Shown here in pieces: positions 17,056-25,500 of a stretch of DNA of 64,000 nucleotides. The stretch is from the NCBI RefSeq assembly GCF_014842255.1, contig NZ_JACYVH010000004.1:222399-286398 (forward strand). Direction: 5' to 3'. Under the pieces are notes generated by a model. It was not told where the DNA came from and did no database searches. It saw nothing but the letters and a program-made list of their open reading frames with translations. Position numbers and translations under genes: made by a program. The stretch is from Frigoribacterium sp. CFBP 13712 (GTDB taxonomy: Bacteria > Actinomycetota > Actinomycetes > Actinomycetales > Microbacteriaceae). Within the stretch, counting starts at the first letter, position 1, and every line of letters starts with the position of its first letter.

Positions 17056-17466
17056 GGGGCGCCTCTCTCGGCGGGACTGTCGGGTGGGGGTGGTGGTGCG
17101 GTGGTGCGGTGGTGCGGGTGGAGCGGATGGTGCAGGAGGTGCGGTGCGGGTGGAACGGTGCGGGTAGCGGTGGTGCCGGAGCGGGTCGTGCCTGGTGCGG
17201 GTGGTGCGTGTGGTGCTGCGGCGCGGCGGTTCGGGCCGCCGCGCTCGGGGTGGTGCTGCGGCGCGGCGGTTCGGGCCGCCGCGCTCGGGGTGGTCTCGGC
17301 GGTTCGGGCCGCCGTGACCGGAGTGGCCTCGGCGGTTCGGGCCGCCGTGGCCGGGGTCGATCCGACCGGTTCGGGGTGTCGGATCGTGTGCCCCGCCGTC
17401 GACCTACCCGGGGGGGGGGAGGTCGGTCGGCGGCGGGAGCCTGACGAGCTCGGGAGAGCTCGGAGA
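17056..17466. other. Repeat-filled gap in the SipW locus
   Basis: This 410-base gap separates the secreted-protein gene from the signal-peptidase gene, both on the - strand. It contains GGTGCGG-type short repeats (17090-17215), the hairpin array at 17211-17354 and a run of nine G at 17410-17418. No credible coding frame was seen. Whether one transcript reads through is unclear; the hairpins could lower expression of the downstream peptidase. Confidence 0.6.
17211..17354. repeat. Tandem hairpin array (40-bp exact duplication plus two shorter units)
   Basis: Bases 17211-17250 are repeated exactly at 17251-17290. Each unit holds GCGCGGCGG, TTCGGG loop, CCGCCGCGC. Two further shorter stems (GGCGG, TTCGGG, CCGCC) lie at 17298-17313 and 17331-17346. 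All four share the same six-base loop. Confidence 0.85.
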
Positions 17467-18066
17467 TCAGCTGTTCTGGGCTTCCCAGGTCAGGCCGAGG
17501 GCCGCGGTGCCGCCCTGGGTGCTGTTGGGGGCCGACGGGCTGACCGTGTAGGTCACCTGGTAGACGCGGGTCTCGGCGGCGGTGCCGGTGGGGGCCCAGT
17601 TGCCGACTCCGTTGGAGAAGTTGGTCGACGAGGTGCCGAACGCGGCGAGCGTGCCCGAGTAGAGCGACGAACCGGCGGCCGAGGGGGTGAAGCCGGCGCA
17701 GGTGCCGAAGCCGCCGCCCGTGCCCTGGACGACGCTCAGCGTGATGTTCGAGGCGAGGTTGTTGGTGGTGCTGGCGTTCGTGCCGTAGAGCTTGACGGTC
17801 GAGGCGAGCGATCCGGACGACGTGACGGCGATGCAGTTGCTGCCCGTCGAGCCCGGCTTCAGGTTCGAGGCGGTGAACAGCGCGGTGTTGCTGTCGTCGT
17901 CGGTGAGGGCGACGCTGCCCGCGGTCCAGTTGCTGGTGGGGTTGACGGTGGTCGACGAGAAGGCCGAGTACGAGGCCTGCGAGACGACGACGCCGCTGGC
18001 GACGAGGGCGGCGGGGATGGCGATCCAGGCGGCGAGGCGGGTCATGCGGGGGGTGGGACGGGACAT
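17467..18066 (-). CDS. Secreted protein with SipW-dependent-type signal peptide
   Basis: A 199-residue exported protein. The N-terminus is MSRPTPRMTRLAAWIAIPAA followed by LVASGVVVSQASYSAFSSTT, with the YSAFSSTTVNPTSNWTAG motif typical of TasA/CalY-like proteins processed by SipW-type peptidases. The mature part is Thr/Ser/Asn-rich with an expected beta-sandwich (VALTDDDSNTALF, LKPGSTGSNCIAV) and two cysteines. I use ATG 18066 because GGAG lies 8 bases upstream; a TTG 12 bases earlier is possible. It is immediately upstream of the signal peptidase gene on the same strand, so it is the natural substrate. Members of this group can form surface fibres or matrix; the role here is unknown. Confidence 0.82.
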   Translation of the reverse strand: MSRPTPRMTRLAAWIAIPAALVASGVVVSQASYSAFSSTTVNPTSNWTAGSVALTDDDSNTALFTASNLKPGSTGSNCIAVTSSGSLASTVKLYGTNASTTNNLASNITLSVVQGTGGGFGTCAGFTPSAAGSSLYSGTLAAFGTSSTNFSNGVGNWAPTGTAAETRVYQVTYTVSPSAPNSTQGGTAALGLTWEAQNS

Positions 18067-18129
18067 CGTGTGCTCCAAGTGGTCAGCGGGAAGTGTCGGT
18101 GTGAGTCGGGGTGGGATGTGCTCGGAATC

Positions 18130-18225
18130 CGAGTAATACGAGATTCGAGTAGTTCGTTACCCGAGTTGTTCGCTTCCCAAGTGGTACGACAATCAAGATA
18201 CTTGCGCATCAAAGCGTGTGCAAGT
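18130..18225. repeat. Degenerate 16-base-period direct repeats in a divergent promoter region
   Basis: Units starting at 18130, 18146, 18162, 18178, 18194 and 18210 all begin C(G/A)A. The first four resemble CGAGTNNTNCG; the last two drift to CAAGAT and CAAAGC. A 16-base step is about one and a half helical turns, suggesting an array of protein-binding sites between the secreted-protein gene and the MarR gene. Function is inferred. Confidence 0.55.
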
Positions 18226-18270
18226 CGCGTGCCGACCCCAGAGCGGGGGGTATCTTGATGAGTGAGATAC
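18191..18270. promoter_or_regulatory. Candidate MarR operator region
   Basis: ATCAAGATAC (18191-18200) is repeated inverted as GTATCTTGAT (18250-18259), and GTATCT (18250-18255) pairs with AGATAC (18265-18270). These overlapping palindromes lie just upstream of the MarR gene, where MarR-family repressors usually bind to regulate themselves and the divergent gene. Confidence 0.55.
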
Positions 18271-18310
18271 TTGACCTCCGTACCAACGACCCGACGAGCG
18301 GCGCACGACC

Positions 18311-18814
18311 ATGACCGATGTCTCTCCCCAGCCCGAGCGCGGCTCGACGCCGCCGCGCGACGACGACGGCCGGGTCGACGTGACCGCAGCCGTCCGCGCC
18401 TTCAGTCGACTCGAGCAGAGCAACACCGCGGTGATCAAGCTCGTGGCGGCCCAGCTCGGTCTCGGCGTCACCGACATCCGCGCCCTCGTGTTCCTCGCGA
18501 GCACCGATGAGGTCACGCCCAAGATGGTCACCGAGTACGTCGATCTCTCGACAGGCGCGACCACGAGCCTCATCGACCGGCTCGACACGGGCGGTTACGT
18601 GCGACGTGTCGCGCACCCCACCGACCGGCGCAGCACCGTCCTCGAGCTGGCGCCGCGGGGCGAGAAGGCCATCGCCGACGTCGCGCAGGTCTACCGGCTC
18701 GCCTTCCGCGAGGCGATCGACCCCCACTTCCTCGAGTTCTACGCGACCGTGACGAACGCCCTCGCCGACTCGCTGCGCAACCGCGCGAGCACCGGGCTCG
18801 ACGAACTGCACTGA
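18311..18814 (+). CDS. MarR family transcriptional regulator
   Basis: A 167-residue winged-helix regulator. The DNA-binding core spans about residues 55-115: LGVTDIRALVFLASTDEVTP, MVTEYVDLSTGATTSLIDRL as recognition helix, and the wing GGYVRRVAHPTDRRSTVLEL with the MarR-typical DRRS. Flanking helices give the dimer interface. The first 25 residues are low complexity. The ATG at 18311 has only a weak purine stretch upstream. It is divergent from the SipW-type secreted protein, with palindromes and a 16-base repeat array between, so it probably controls itself and perhaps the secretion genes. The ligand is unknown. Confidence 0.88.
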   Translation: MTDVSPQPERGSTPPRDDDGRVDVTAAVRAFSRLEQSNTAVIKLVAAQLGLGVTDIRALVFLASTDEVTPKMVTEYVDLSTGATTSLIDRLDTGGYVRRVAHPTDRRSTVLELAPRGEKAIADVAQVYRLAFREAIDPHFLEFYATVTNALADSLRNRASTGLDELH

Positions 18815-18835
18815 CCGCGGTCCGCCCTCGGCTCG

Positions 18836-18847
18836 TAGCCTGGGGCG
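18836..18847 (+). promoter_or_regulatory. Leaderless -10 element of the DinB-like gene
   Basis: TAGCCT (18836-18841), six bases, then the ATG at 18848. It lies 22 bases after the MarR stop, so the DinB-like gene probably has its own start of transcription. Confidence 0.5.
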
Positions 18848-19354
18848 ATGACTCCGTCCGACGTCCTCATCGAAGCCTTCGACCGCCTCCCCGCAATCGC
18901 CCGTGAGGCGGTGACCGGGCTCACCGTCGACGACCTGGCGTGGCGCCCCGACGCGGAGGCGAACTCGATCGCCTGGCTCGTCTGGCACACCGCCCGCGGG
19001 CAGGACGTCCAGATCGCCGACCTCGCCGCGGGCGAGCAGGTCTGGGCGGTCGACGGCTGGGTCGACGCCTTCGCGCTGCCCTTCGCGCCCGGCGAGATGG
19101 GCTACGGGCAGAGCGCAGCCGAGGCGGGCGAGGTCCGTGTCGAGGCCGAGCTGCTGGTGGGCTACCTCGAGGCGGTGACGCTGCGGACCCGCGGCTACCT
19201 CGAGGGCCTCGACGCCGCGTCGTACACCGACGTGGTCGACGACCAGTGGGATCCCCCCGTCACCGCCGGAGCCCGCCTCGTCAGCATCCTCGGCGACTGC
19301 AGCCAGCACATCGGGCAGGCCTCGTACGTGCGCGGCCTCCTCGACCGCCGCTGA
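18848..19354 (+). CDS. DinB-family / DUF664 protein (mycothiol-dependent-transferase fold)
   Basis: A 168-residue four-helix-bundle protein of the DinB/YfiT superfamily, whose actinobacterial members include mycothiol S-transferases and maleylpyruvate isomerase-like enzymes. Conserved positions seen are WRPDAEANSIAWLVWHTARG with the first metal-binding His near 48, and the C-terminal LGDCSQHIGQASYVRGLL with His in QHIGQ near 155; these would bind a divalent metal together with a third ligand I cannot place surely. The gene follows MarR by 33 bases with a predicted leaderless promoter. The partner substrate is unknown. Convergent with the helicase gene across two strong hairpins. Confidence 0.8.
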   Translation: MTPSDVLIEAFDRLPAIAREAVTGLTVDDLAWRPDAEANSIAWLVWHTARGQDVQIADLAAGEQVWAVDGWVDAFALPFAPGEMGYGQSAAEAGEVRVEAELLVGYLEAVTLRTRGYLEGLDAASYTDVVDDQWDPPVTAGARLVSILGDCSQHIGQASYVRGLLDRR

Positions 19355-19382
19355 CCCGGCCCCCGTGGCTCCGGCCCCAGGG

Positions 19383-19450
19383 TGCGGCGGGTTCCCGTCA
19401 TCCCGGGCGGGTCAGCGCTGACCCGCCGCCGATGACGCGGACCCGCCGCA
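19383..19450. terminator. Large imperfect inverted repeat with a perfect 22-bp palindromic core
   Basis: The core at 19406-19427 is a perfect 22-base palindrome centred on AGCGCT. Outer arms (TGCGGCGGGT, then GTCATC) are mirrored on the right (GATGAC, then ACCCGCCGCA), giving a 68-base fold-back between the convergent DinB and helicase genes. It could act as a terminator on both strands or extrude as a cruciform. Confidence 0.6.
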
Positions 19451-19470
19451 GGGGGCGCCGTGACGCAGAA

Positions 19471-19513
19471 GAGCCGAGGAGGCGCGGGTACCTGCCCCGC
19501 GCCTCCTCGGCTC
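19471..19513. terminator. Perfect 18-bp hairpin made of two inverted dispersed elements
   Basis: GAGCCGAGGAGGCGCGGG (19471-19488), a 7-base loop, and its exact reverse complement (19496-19513). It lies 12 bases past the helicase stop, between convergent genes. This is the clearest case of the dispersed GGAGGCGCGG element forming a terminator. Confidence 0.8.
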
Positions 19514-19525
19514 CGTGCGCTCCTC

Positions 19526-21553
19526 TTACGCCTGCGCGGCGGCGAGCTGGTCGATCAGACGGTCGCCGGGGCGCGTCTCGATCATCTCGGCCTCGATCTC
19601 GGCACGATCGAGCAGCTCCTCCATGCGGCGACGGCGCGGACGCGTGATGAGCGTCACGACGGTGCCCTGCTTGCCCGCGCGACCCGTGCGACCGGAGCGG
19701 TGCATGTAGGTCTTGTACTCGTCGGGCATGTCCGCCTGAACGACGAGGCTGATGTCGTCGACGTGGATGCCGCGGGCGGCGACGTCGGTCGCGACGAGCA
19801 CGTTGACCCGGCCGCTCGTGAGCATCTGCAGGTTGCGCGTGCGGCGGGCCTGGTTCAGGTCGCCGTGCAGGCTCGTCGAGCGGATGCCCGCGTCTTCGAG
19901 CTGGTCGGCGAGCTGCTCGGCGAAGGCGCGCGTTCGGGCGAAGACCAGGGTCTTGCCCTCGCCCGAGGCGAGCTGCTCGATGACGGCCGTCTTGTCGCGC
20001 TGCTCGATGACGAGCACGCGGTGGTCGATGGTGGCGCTGGCCTGGTCCTCGCCGGCGACCTCGTGCACGGCGGGGTTCACCAGGAACTCGTCGACGAGCT
20101 TCGCGACGCCCTTGTCGAGCGTGGCGCTGAAGAGCAGCTTCTGAGCGCGGGTGCCGTCGCGCTTGACCGTGGCGGTCTCGCGGATGATGCGCTGCACCGG
20201 CTCGAGGAACCCGAGGTCGCACATGTGGTCGGCCTCGTCGAGCACCGTGATGACGACCTCGCTGAGGTCGAGTCGGCCCTGGTCGATGAGGTCCTCGATG
20301 CGGCCGGGCGTGCCGATGATGATGTCGACGCCGCGGTTGATCGCACCGACCTGACGGGCCTGGGGCACACCGCCGTAGACCTGCGTGGTGAAGAGGCCGA
20401 CCGAGCGGGCGATGGGCTGCACGGTGCGGTCGATCTGCATCGCGAGCTCGCGCGTCGGGGCGAGGATGAGCGCGCGGGGCTTGCGACCCGGCTTGCGACC
20501 CTTGGCGCCGTTGTTCTCCATCAGCTTCTCGACGAGCGGGGCGCCGAAGGCGATGGTCTTGCCCGAGCCGGTGCGACCGCGGCCGAGGACGTCGCGGCCC
20601 TTCAGCACGTCGGGGATCGTCGCCGCCTGGATGGCGAACGGCGCCGCGGCGCCCATCGACGCGAGCTGGCGCTCGATGTTGTCGCCGAGACCGAGGTCGC
20701 CGAAGCTCACACCCTCGACGTCGGCCGCCGTGACGACCTCGGCCTGCAGCTTCTCGAGCTTGACGTCGTCTTCGGGCGAGTAGTGCGGGCCCGCCGCGGA
20801 GTTCCGCTTGGGGTAGAAGTCGCTGGGACGCTCGGAGCGCGAGTCGCGGTCGGCGCGGTCGAACGAGCGCGGGGCGCGATCGGTGCGCGTGGGGCGGTCG
20901 CCGCGGTCGTTGCGCGTGGGGCGGTCGCTGCGGTCGTACGAACGAGGAGCGCGATCGTCGCGAGCCGGGCGGTCGCTACGGTCGTACGAGCGGGGTGCGC
21001 GATCGTCGCGGTCGTACGAACGGGGGGCGCGATCGTCACGCGCCGGTCGGTCGCTGCGGGTCGGACGGTCGTACGAACGGGGTGCACGATCGTCGCGGGC
21101 GGGGCGGTCGCCGCGGTCGTACGAACGGGGCGCTCGATCGTCGCGAGCCGGGCGGTCGTCGCGGTCGTACGAGCGGGGGGCGCGGTCGTAGCCGCGCGAG
21201 GGGCGGTTGTCGCGCCCGGCGCGGGCGGCCTCCTTGCCCCCGTCACGGCCCCAGCCGCGGGCGGCGTCGCGTCCGCCGTCACGACCGCGCTCACCGTTGC
21301 GGGCGTCGTGGTCGCGGGGGGCGAAGCGGCTGTTGCCGGTCTTCTCGCGGGGCTCCCAGTTGGGGCGGCCGGCGCCGGCGCCGCGGGGGGCGTCGCCGAG
21401 TCGTTCGGCGCGGGAGTCGGCGTTCCAGCGCTGCTTGCGCTCGGGGGCGCCGGCCTCGTCGGCGCGGTGGCCGCGGTGCTTGGGGCTCTTCGAGCCGGTG
21501 CCGCGCGAGTCGTTGCTCTTGCCGCGCGAGGGGGTCTTGTCGTAAGGGGGCAT
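19526..21553 (-). CDS. DEAD-box RNA helicase with long Arg/Asp-rich N-terminal tail
   Basis: A 675-residue ATP-dependent RNA helicase, likely for ribosome assembly or RNA decay in the cold. The first ~260 residues are disordered and basic, including about ten RAPRSYDR / DRPARDD repeats. The helicase core has GRTGSGKT (near 325, Walker A), PTRELAMQ, TPGRIEDL, VLDEADHM (near 440), LLFSATL, FARTRAF, ATDVAARGIHVDD and HRSGRTGRAGKQG. Many DEAD-box proteins carry such a tail at the C-terminus; here it is N-terminal and the protein ends soon after the core. The mRNA has a long leader (21554-21780) with a small open frame and a hairpin. The start ATG at 21553 has a GGAAAG ribosome site about 8 bases upstream. 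Confidence 0.92.
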   Translation of the reverse strand: MPPYDKTPSRGKSNDSRGTGSKSPKHRGHRADEAGAPERKQRWNADSRAERLGDAPRGAGAGRPNWEPREKTGNSRFAPRDHDARNGERGRDGGRDAARGWGRDGGKEAARAGRDNRPSRGYDRAPRSYDRDDRPARDDRAPRSYDRGDRPARDDRAPRSYDRPTRSDRPARDDRAPRSYDRDDRAPRSYDRSDRPARDDRAPRSYDRSDRPTRNDRGDRPTRTDRAPRSFDRADRDSRSERPSDFYPKRNSAAGPHYSPEDDVKLEKLQAEVVTAADVEGVSFGDLGLGDNIERQLASMGAAAPFAIQAATIPDVLKGRDVLGRGRTGSGKTIAFGAPLVEKLMENNGAKGRKPGRKPRALILAPTRELAMQIDRTVQPIARSVGLFTTQVYGGVPQARQVGAINRGVDIIIGTPGRIEDLIDQGRLDLSEVVITVLDEADHMCDLGFLEPVQRIIRETATVKRDGTRAQKLLFSATLDKGVAKLVDEFLVNPAVHEVAGEDQASATIDHRVLVIEQRDKTAVIEQLASGEGKTLVFARTRAFAEQLADQLEDAGIRSTSLHGDLNQARRTRNLQMLTSGRVNVLVATDVAARGIHVDDISLVVQADMPDEYKTYMHRSGRTGRAGKQGTVVTLITRPRRRRMEELLDRAEIEAEMIETRPGDRLIDQLAAAQA
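20877..21190 (-). repeat. DNA repeats encoding the Arg/Asp tail of the helicase
   Basis: About ten related 24- to 42-base units encode DDRAPRSYDR and SDRPARDD. Units differ by third-position changes as well as length, so the array is old but still repetitive enough to slip. All unit lengths keep the frame. Confidence 0.75.
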
Positions 21554-21860
21554 GGGTTTCTTTCCGGGCTTGCGGATGACGCGAAGAAATACCCGGGCAG
21601 CCGTTGACCAGGACCGTTCACCATCGTGAATTCATCCCGTCGAGATCCGACGGGAATCCGGCCCACAAGACTTACAAACCCTCATGCGCACCCCCGTCGT
21701 GACGAGCGGGTGGTGCAGTCGCGCCACAGGCGCGGTGTCTTGAGCCGACCGGTCTACGATACCCGACCCGCGCCTCCGGCAAAAGCCCCCTCTACGCGCC
21801 GCCGCGCGCCCCGTTTCGAGAAGACGGGCCCCGTGGGTCAAGACACCGTGCGCCCGCAGC
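21554..21860. other. Long 5' leader region of the helicase gene
   Basis: On the - strand the helicase ATG is preceded by roughly 200 bases without another gene. It contains a hairpin at 21635-21655 (TCCCGTC pairing with GACGGGA) and the 17-codon frame at 21632-21685. A GGAGGCGCGG core (21768-21777, reversed) lies at the far end. Long structured leaders are known for cold-regulated DEAD-box helicase mRNAs; regulation here is inference. Confidence 0.45.
21632..21685 (-). CDS. Possible 17-residue leader peptide upstream of the helicase
   Basis: ATG at 21685 with GGGGG about 6 bases upstream opens MRVCKSCGPDSRRISTG and stops at 21632, beside the leader hairpin. It contains CKSC. It could be an upstream regulatory frame or chance; conservation in relatives would decide. 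Low confidence. Confidence 0.25.
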   Translation of the reverse strand: MRVCKSCGPDSRRISTG

Positions 21861-21890
21861 GCGTCTCCCCCGCACCAGGGCGGTGGCGGT

Positions 21891-22480
21891 GCTTCGCGGC
21901 CCACTCCGGGCGACTCCGTCGCCACCGGACGCCCCCGCACGCCCACCCCCGCCGAACACGCCCGCAAACACCGAACCGCCCACCCTGACCCCACACACAA
22001 CGCGCCCCCACCCGCCGAGCGCATCTCCTCCACACCACAGCAACGGCGCTTCGCGGCCCACTCCGGGCGACTCCGTCGCCACCGGACGCCCCCACACGCC
22101 CACCCCCGCCGAACACGCCCGCAAACGCCGAACCGCCCACCCCGACCCCACACACAACGCGCCCCACCCGCCGAGCGCATCTCCCCCGCACCAGGGCTGT
22201 GGCGGCGCTTCGCGGCCCACTCCGGGCGACTCCGTCGCCACCGGGCGCCCCCACACGCCCACCCCCGCCGAACACGCCCGCAAACGCCGAACCGCCCACC
22301 CCGACCCCACACACAACGCGCCCCACCCGCCGAGCGCATCTCCCCCGCACCACAGCAACGGCGCTTCGCGGCCCACTCCGGGCGACTCCGTCGCCACCGG
22401 GCGCCCCCGCACGCCCACCCCCGCCGAACACGCCCGCAAACACCGAACCGCCCACCCCAGCGCAGGCGCCTGCGCCTGCG
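21891..22480. repeat. Minisatellite of four ~157-bp tandem units
   Basis: The landmark GCTTCGCGGCCCACTCCGGG begins at 21891, 22048, 22207 and 22363, so unit lengths are 157, 159 and 156. Units are nearly identical, differing by single bases and small indels (CACCAGGGC versus CACCACAGCAACGGC junction types, GGACGCC versus GGGCGCC). The array fills the gap between the RND exporter stop (22504) and the helicase leader. Frames are open on both strands only because of extreme GC and strong base bias; no start, ribosome site or protein-like composition supports coding. Confidence 0.9.
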
Positions 22481-22503
22481 CCCCAGGGCCTGCGTAACTG
22501 CAC

Positions 22504-25500
22504 CTACCCCGCGCGCCGCTCCGCCCGGCGCTCGCGCGCACCCTCGACCAGGAAGTACAGCACCGGCAGCACGACCAGCGTCAGCACGGTCGACGACACG
22601 AGCCCGCCGATGACGACGATGGCGAGCGGCTGCGAGATGAAGCCGCCGTGCCCCGTGATGCCGAGCGCCATGGGCAGCAGCGCGAAGATCGTCGCGGTCG
22701 CCGTCATGAGGATGGGTCGCAGTCGGCGCGACGCGCCTTCGAGCAGCGCCTCGCGCACCCGCAGCCCTCGGGTGCGGTACTGGTTCACGAGGTCGATCAG
22801 CACGATCGCGTTGGTGACCACGATGCCCACCAGCATCAGCACGCCGATCAGCGATGCGACGCCCAGCGGGATCCCCGAGGCGATCTGCAGCAGGATCGCA
22901 CCGGTCGCCGCGAACGGGATCGACACCAGCAGGAGGAACGGCTGCAGCAGGCTGCGGAAGGTCGCCACCATCACGATGTAGACGATGAGGATGGCGATCA
23001 GCACGGCCAGACCCAGCTGAGAGAACGCGTTCGCCTGGTCGGCCGTGACGCCGCCGATCTCGGTGTCGGCGCCGGTCGGCAGGTCGATGCCGTCGAGGGC
23101 GTCGGTCACCTCGGTGCTGGCCGTCGAGAGGTCGTCGCCCGACGGGGTGACGGTGACGGTCGCCGTGCGGACTGCGTCGGAGGTGGTGACCGAGGTCGGC
23201 CCGGTCGTCTCGTCGATCGTGGCGATCGAGTCGAGTCGCACGGGGCCGGTCGGGCCGGGCAGCTCGACGGCGCGGAGCTCGTCGAGACTCGCCGGCGGCG
23301 TCGGGGCGACGGTGTAGACGTCGATCGAGCTGTTGTCGATCTCGATCGAGCCGACCTGCAGCGGCTGCACGGCCTGCGACACGATCGCGCCGACGGCGAC
23401 CTCGCTCAGTCCGAGCGCCGCCGCCTCGTCGCGGTCGATCTGCACGCCGATGATGGGCTGCGCCGAGGCGAGGTTCGAGCTGGCCTCGGCGGTGCCGGGC
23501 AGTTCGCGCACGGTCGACAGCACGCTGTCGGTCGCCGTCTGGAGCGTGTCGGGGTCGGGTGCGGAGACGTCGATGGTGATGTCGTTGCTCGTGCCGAACC
23601 CGCTCGAGGCGGTCACCTCGATGTCCCCGACGTCGCCGAGCCCGTCGAGACGGTCGCGTACGTCCGTCTGGACGACGTCCTGGTCGGCGCTCTCGTCGGT
23701 CGTGATCGAGTAGGTGACGGTGCTGTCGCCCGAGCCGCCGAAGAAGCTGGCGATCGACGTGCCGCTCGAGCCGATGGTCAACTGCACGGTCTCGATGCCG
23801 TCGACGCCCTCGAGGGCCTCCTCGACCTGCGTCGCCGCGTCGGACTGCGCGTCGAGACTCGTCGCCGGGGCGAGGGTCTGGGTGACGCTGAAGGTGTTCT
23901 GCCCGCTGGCGCCCAGGAAGTTCGTCTTCATGAACGGCACCGCGGCGGCCGTGCCGCCGAGCACCAGCACGGCGACCAGGATCGTGACGACGGGTCGGCG
24001 CAGCGTGCCGCGCAGCACCGGCACGTAGATGCGGCGCAGTCGGTCGAGCGGGGCCCCGGCGGTGGGGTCGGAGGCGCGGGTCGTCAGCTCTTCGGCGGGC
24101 GCACCTCCCGAGACGGCGCCGTCGGAGCCGTCCGCACCGGCACCCGCAGCCGCGGCACCCCGGGCGCTCCCCGCGTGCTTGTGCGCCTTCGGCGCCCGGA
24201 GGAACCAGTACGCCAGCACCGGCACGATCGTCAGCGCGACGAACAGCGACGCGATGAGGGCGATCGTGACCGTCAGGGCGAACGGCCTGAACAGCTCGCC
24301 GGTGATGTTGCCCACGAAGGCGAGCGGCAGGAACACGACGACGGTGGTCACGGTCGACGCGGTGATGGCGCCGGCGACCTCGCGCACGCCGGTCGTGATG
24401 GCCTGGAGGCGGTCGGCACCCGAGGTCAGGTGCCGCTTGATGTTCTCGATGACGACGATGGAGTCGTCGACCACGCGCCCGATGGCGATGGTCAGGGCGC
24501 CGAGCGTGAGGATGTTCAGCGTGTAGCCCGACGCCTGCAACCCGATGAACGTGATGAGCACGCTGGTCGGGATGCTGATCGCCGTGACGATCGTCGAGCG
24601 GATCGACAGCAGGAACACCAGGATGACGATCACCGCGAAGGCGAGACCGAGCAGCCCCTCTTCGGCGAGCGCGTCGATCGACTGCTGGATGAAGGGCGCC
24701 TGGTCGAAGACGACGGTGAGGTCGACGTCGTCGCCGAGGTCGGTGGCGAGTGCGGGGATGGCGTCGCGGACCGTCTCGGAGACGTCGACCGTGTTGGCGT
24801 CGAGCGTCTTCGTCACCGCGACCGTCAGGGCGGGCTCGCCGTTCACCCGGCTGATCGAGGTGACCGGGGCCGAGGTGAGCGCCACGTCGGCGACGTCGTC
24901 GATCGTGACGGCGGAGCTGCCGCCGAGCAGGGGCAGCGCGGCGATCTGGTCGGCGCCCGTCAGTCGCGACCCGGCCTGGATCGACAGCGTCTGGCCGTCC
25001 TGGGTGATGGTGCCGCCGGGGATCAGCTGCCCGTTGGCGTCGAGCGCGTCCTGGAACGCCTGCGTCGTGAGGCCTGCTGCGGCGAGCGCGTCGCGGTCGG
25101 GCGTGATGGTGACGCGCTGACCCGCGTCGCCGAAGACGGAGGCCTCGCGGACGCCGTCGAGCTTCTGCAGGTCGGGGACGGTCGTGTCCGACAGGCGGTC
25201 GACGAGCTGCTGCGCCTCGGAGTCGTCGTACCCGGTGACGGCGATCTGGATGATCGGCAGGTCGTCGAGGCTGCCGGTGACGACCTGGGTGTCGACGGCG
25301 TCGGGCAGGCTCAGACGGTTGACGGCCGACTGGATCTTCTGCTCGGCGTTGTCGAGGTCGGTGCCGTAGGTGAACTCGGCCGAGACGGTGCTGGTCGAGG
25401 TGCTCGAGGTCGCGGTCGTGCCCTCGAGACCCGGGATGATCTGCACCGCCTGCTCGATGGGGGTCGAGACGTCGTCGTTCACGACCTCGGGGGTGGCCCC

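Noticed and set aside
17410-17418. Run of nine G as a phase-variation tract
   Set aside because: It lies in a non-coding gap and not in an obvious promoter spacer, so slippage would have no clear effect.
15448-18258. 936-codon forward open frame opposite the SipW locus
   Set aside because: Shadow of the reverse-strand genes; Arg/Gly/Val-rich translation without domain features and running through the hairpin array.
17211-22480. Possible CRISPR arrays
   Set aside because: The repeats are directly adjacent with no unique spacers of constant length, and no cas genes are present.
21632-22541. Long reverse-strand open frames over the minisatellite, translating as repeats with VWGRPVATESPGVGREAP
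   Set aside because: Frames are open in several phases on both strands because of GC bias, there is no start with a ribosome site, and composition is unlike proteins. Treated as non-coding tandem repeat.
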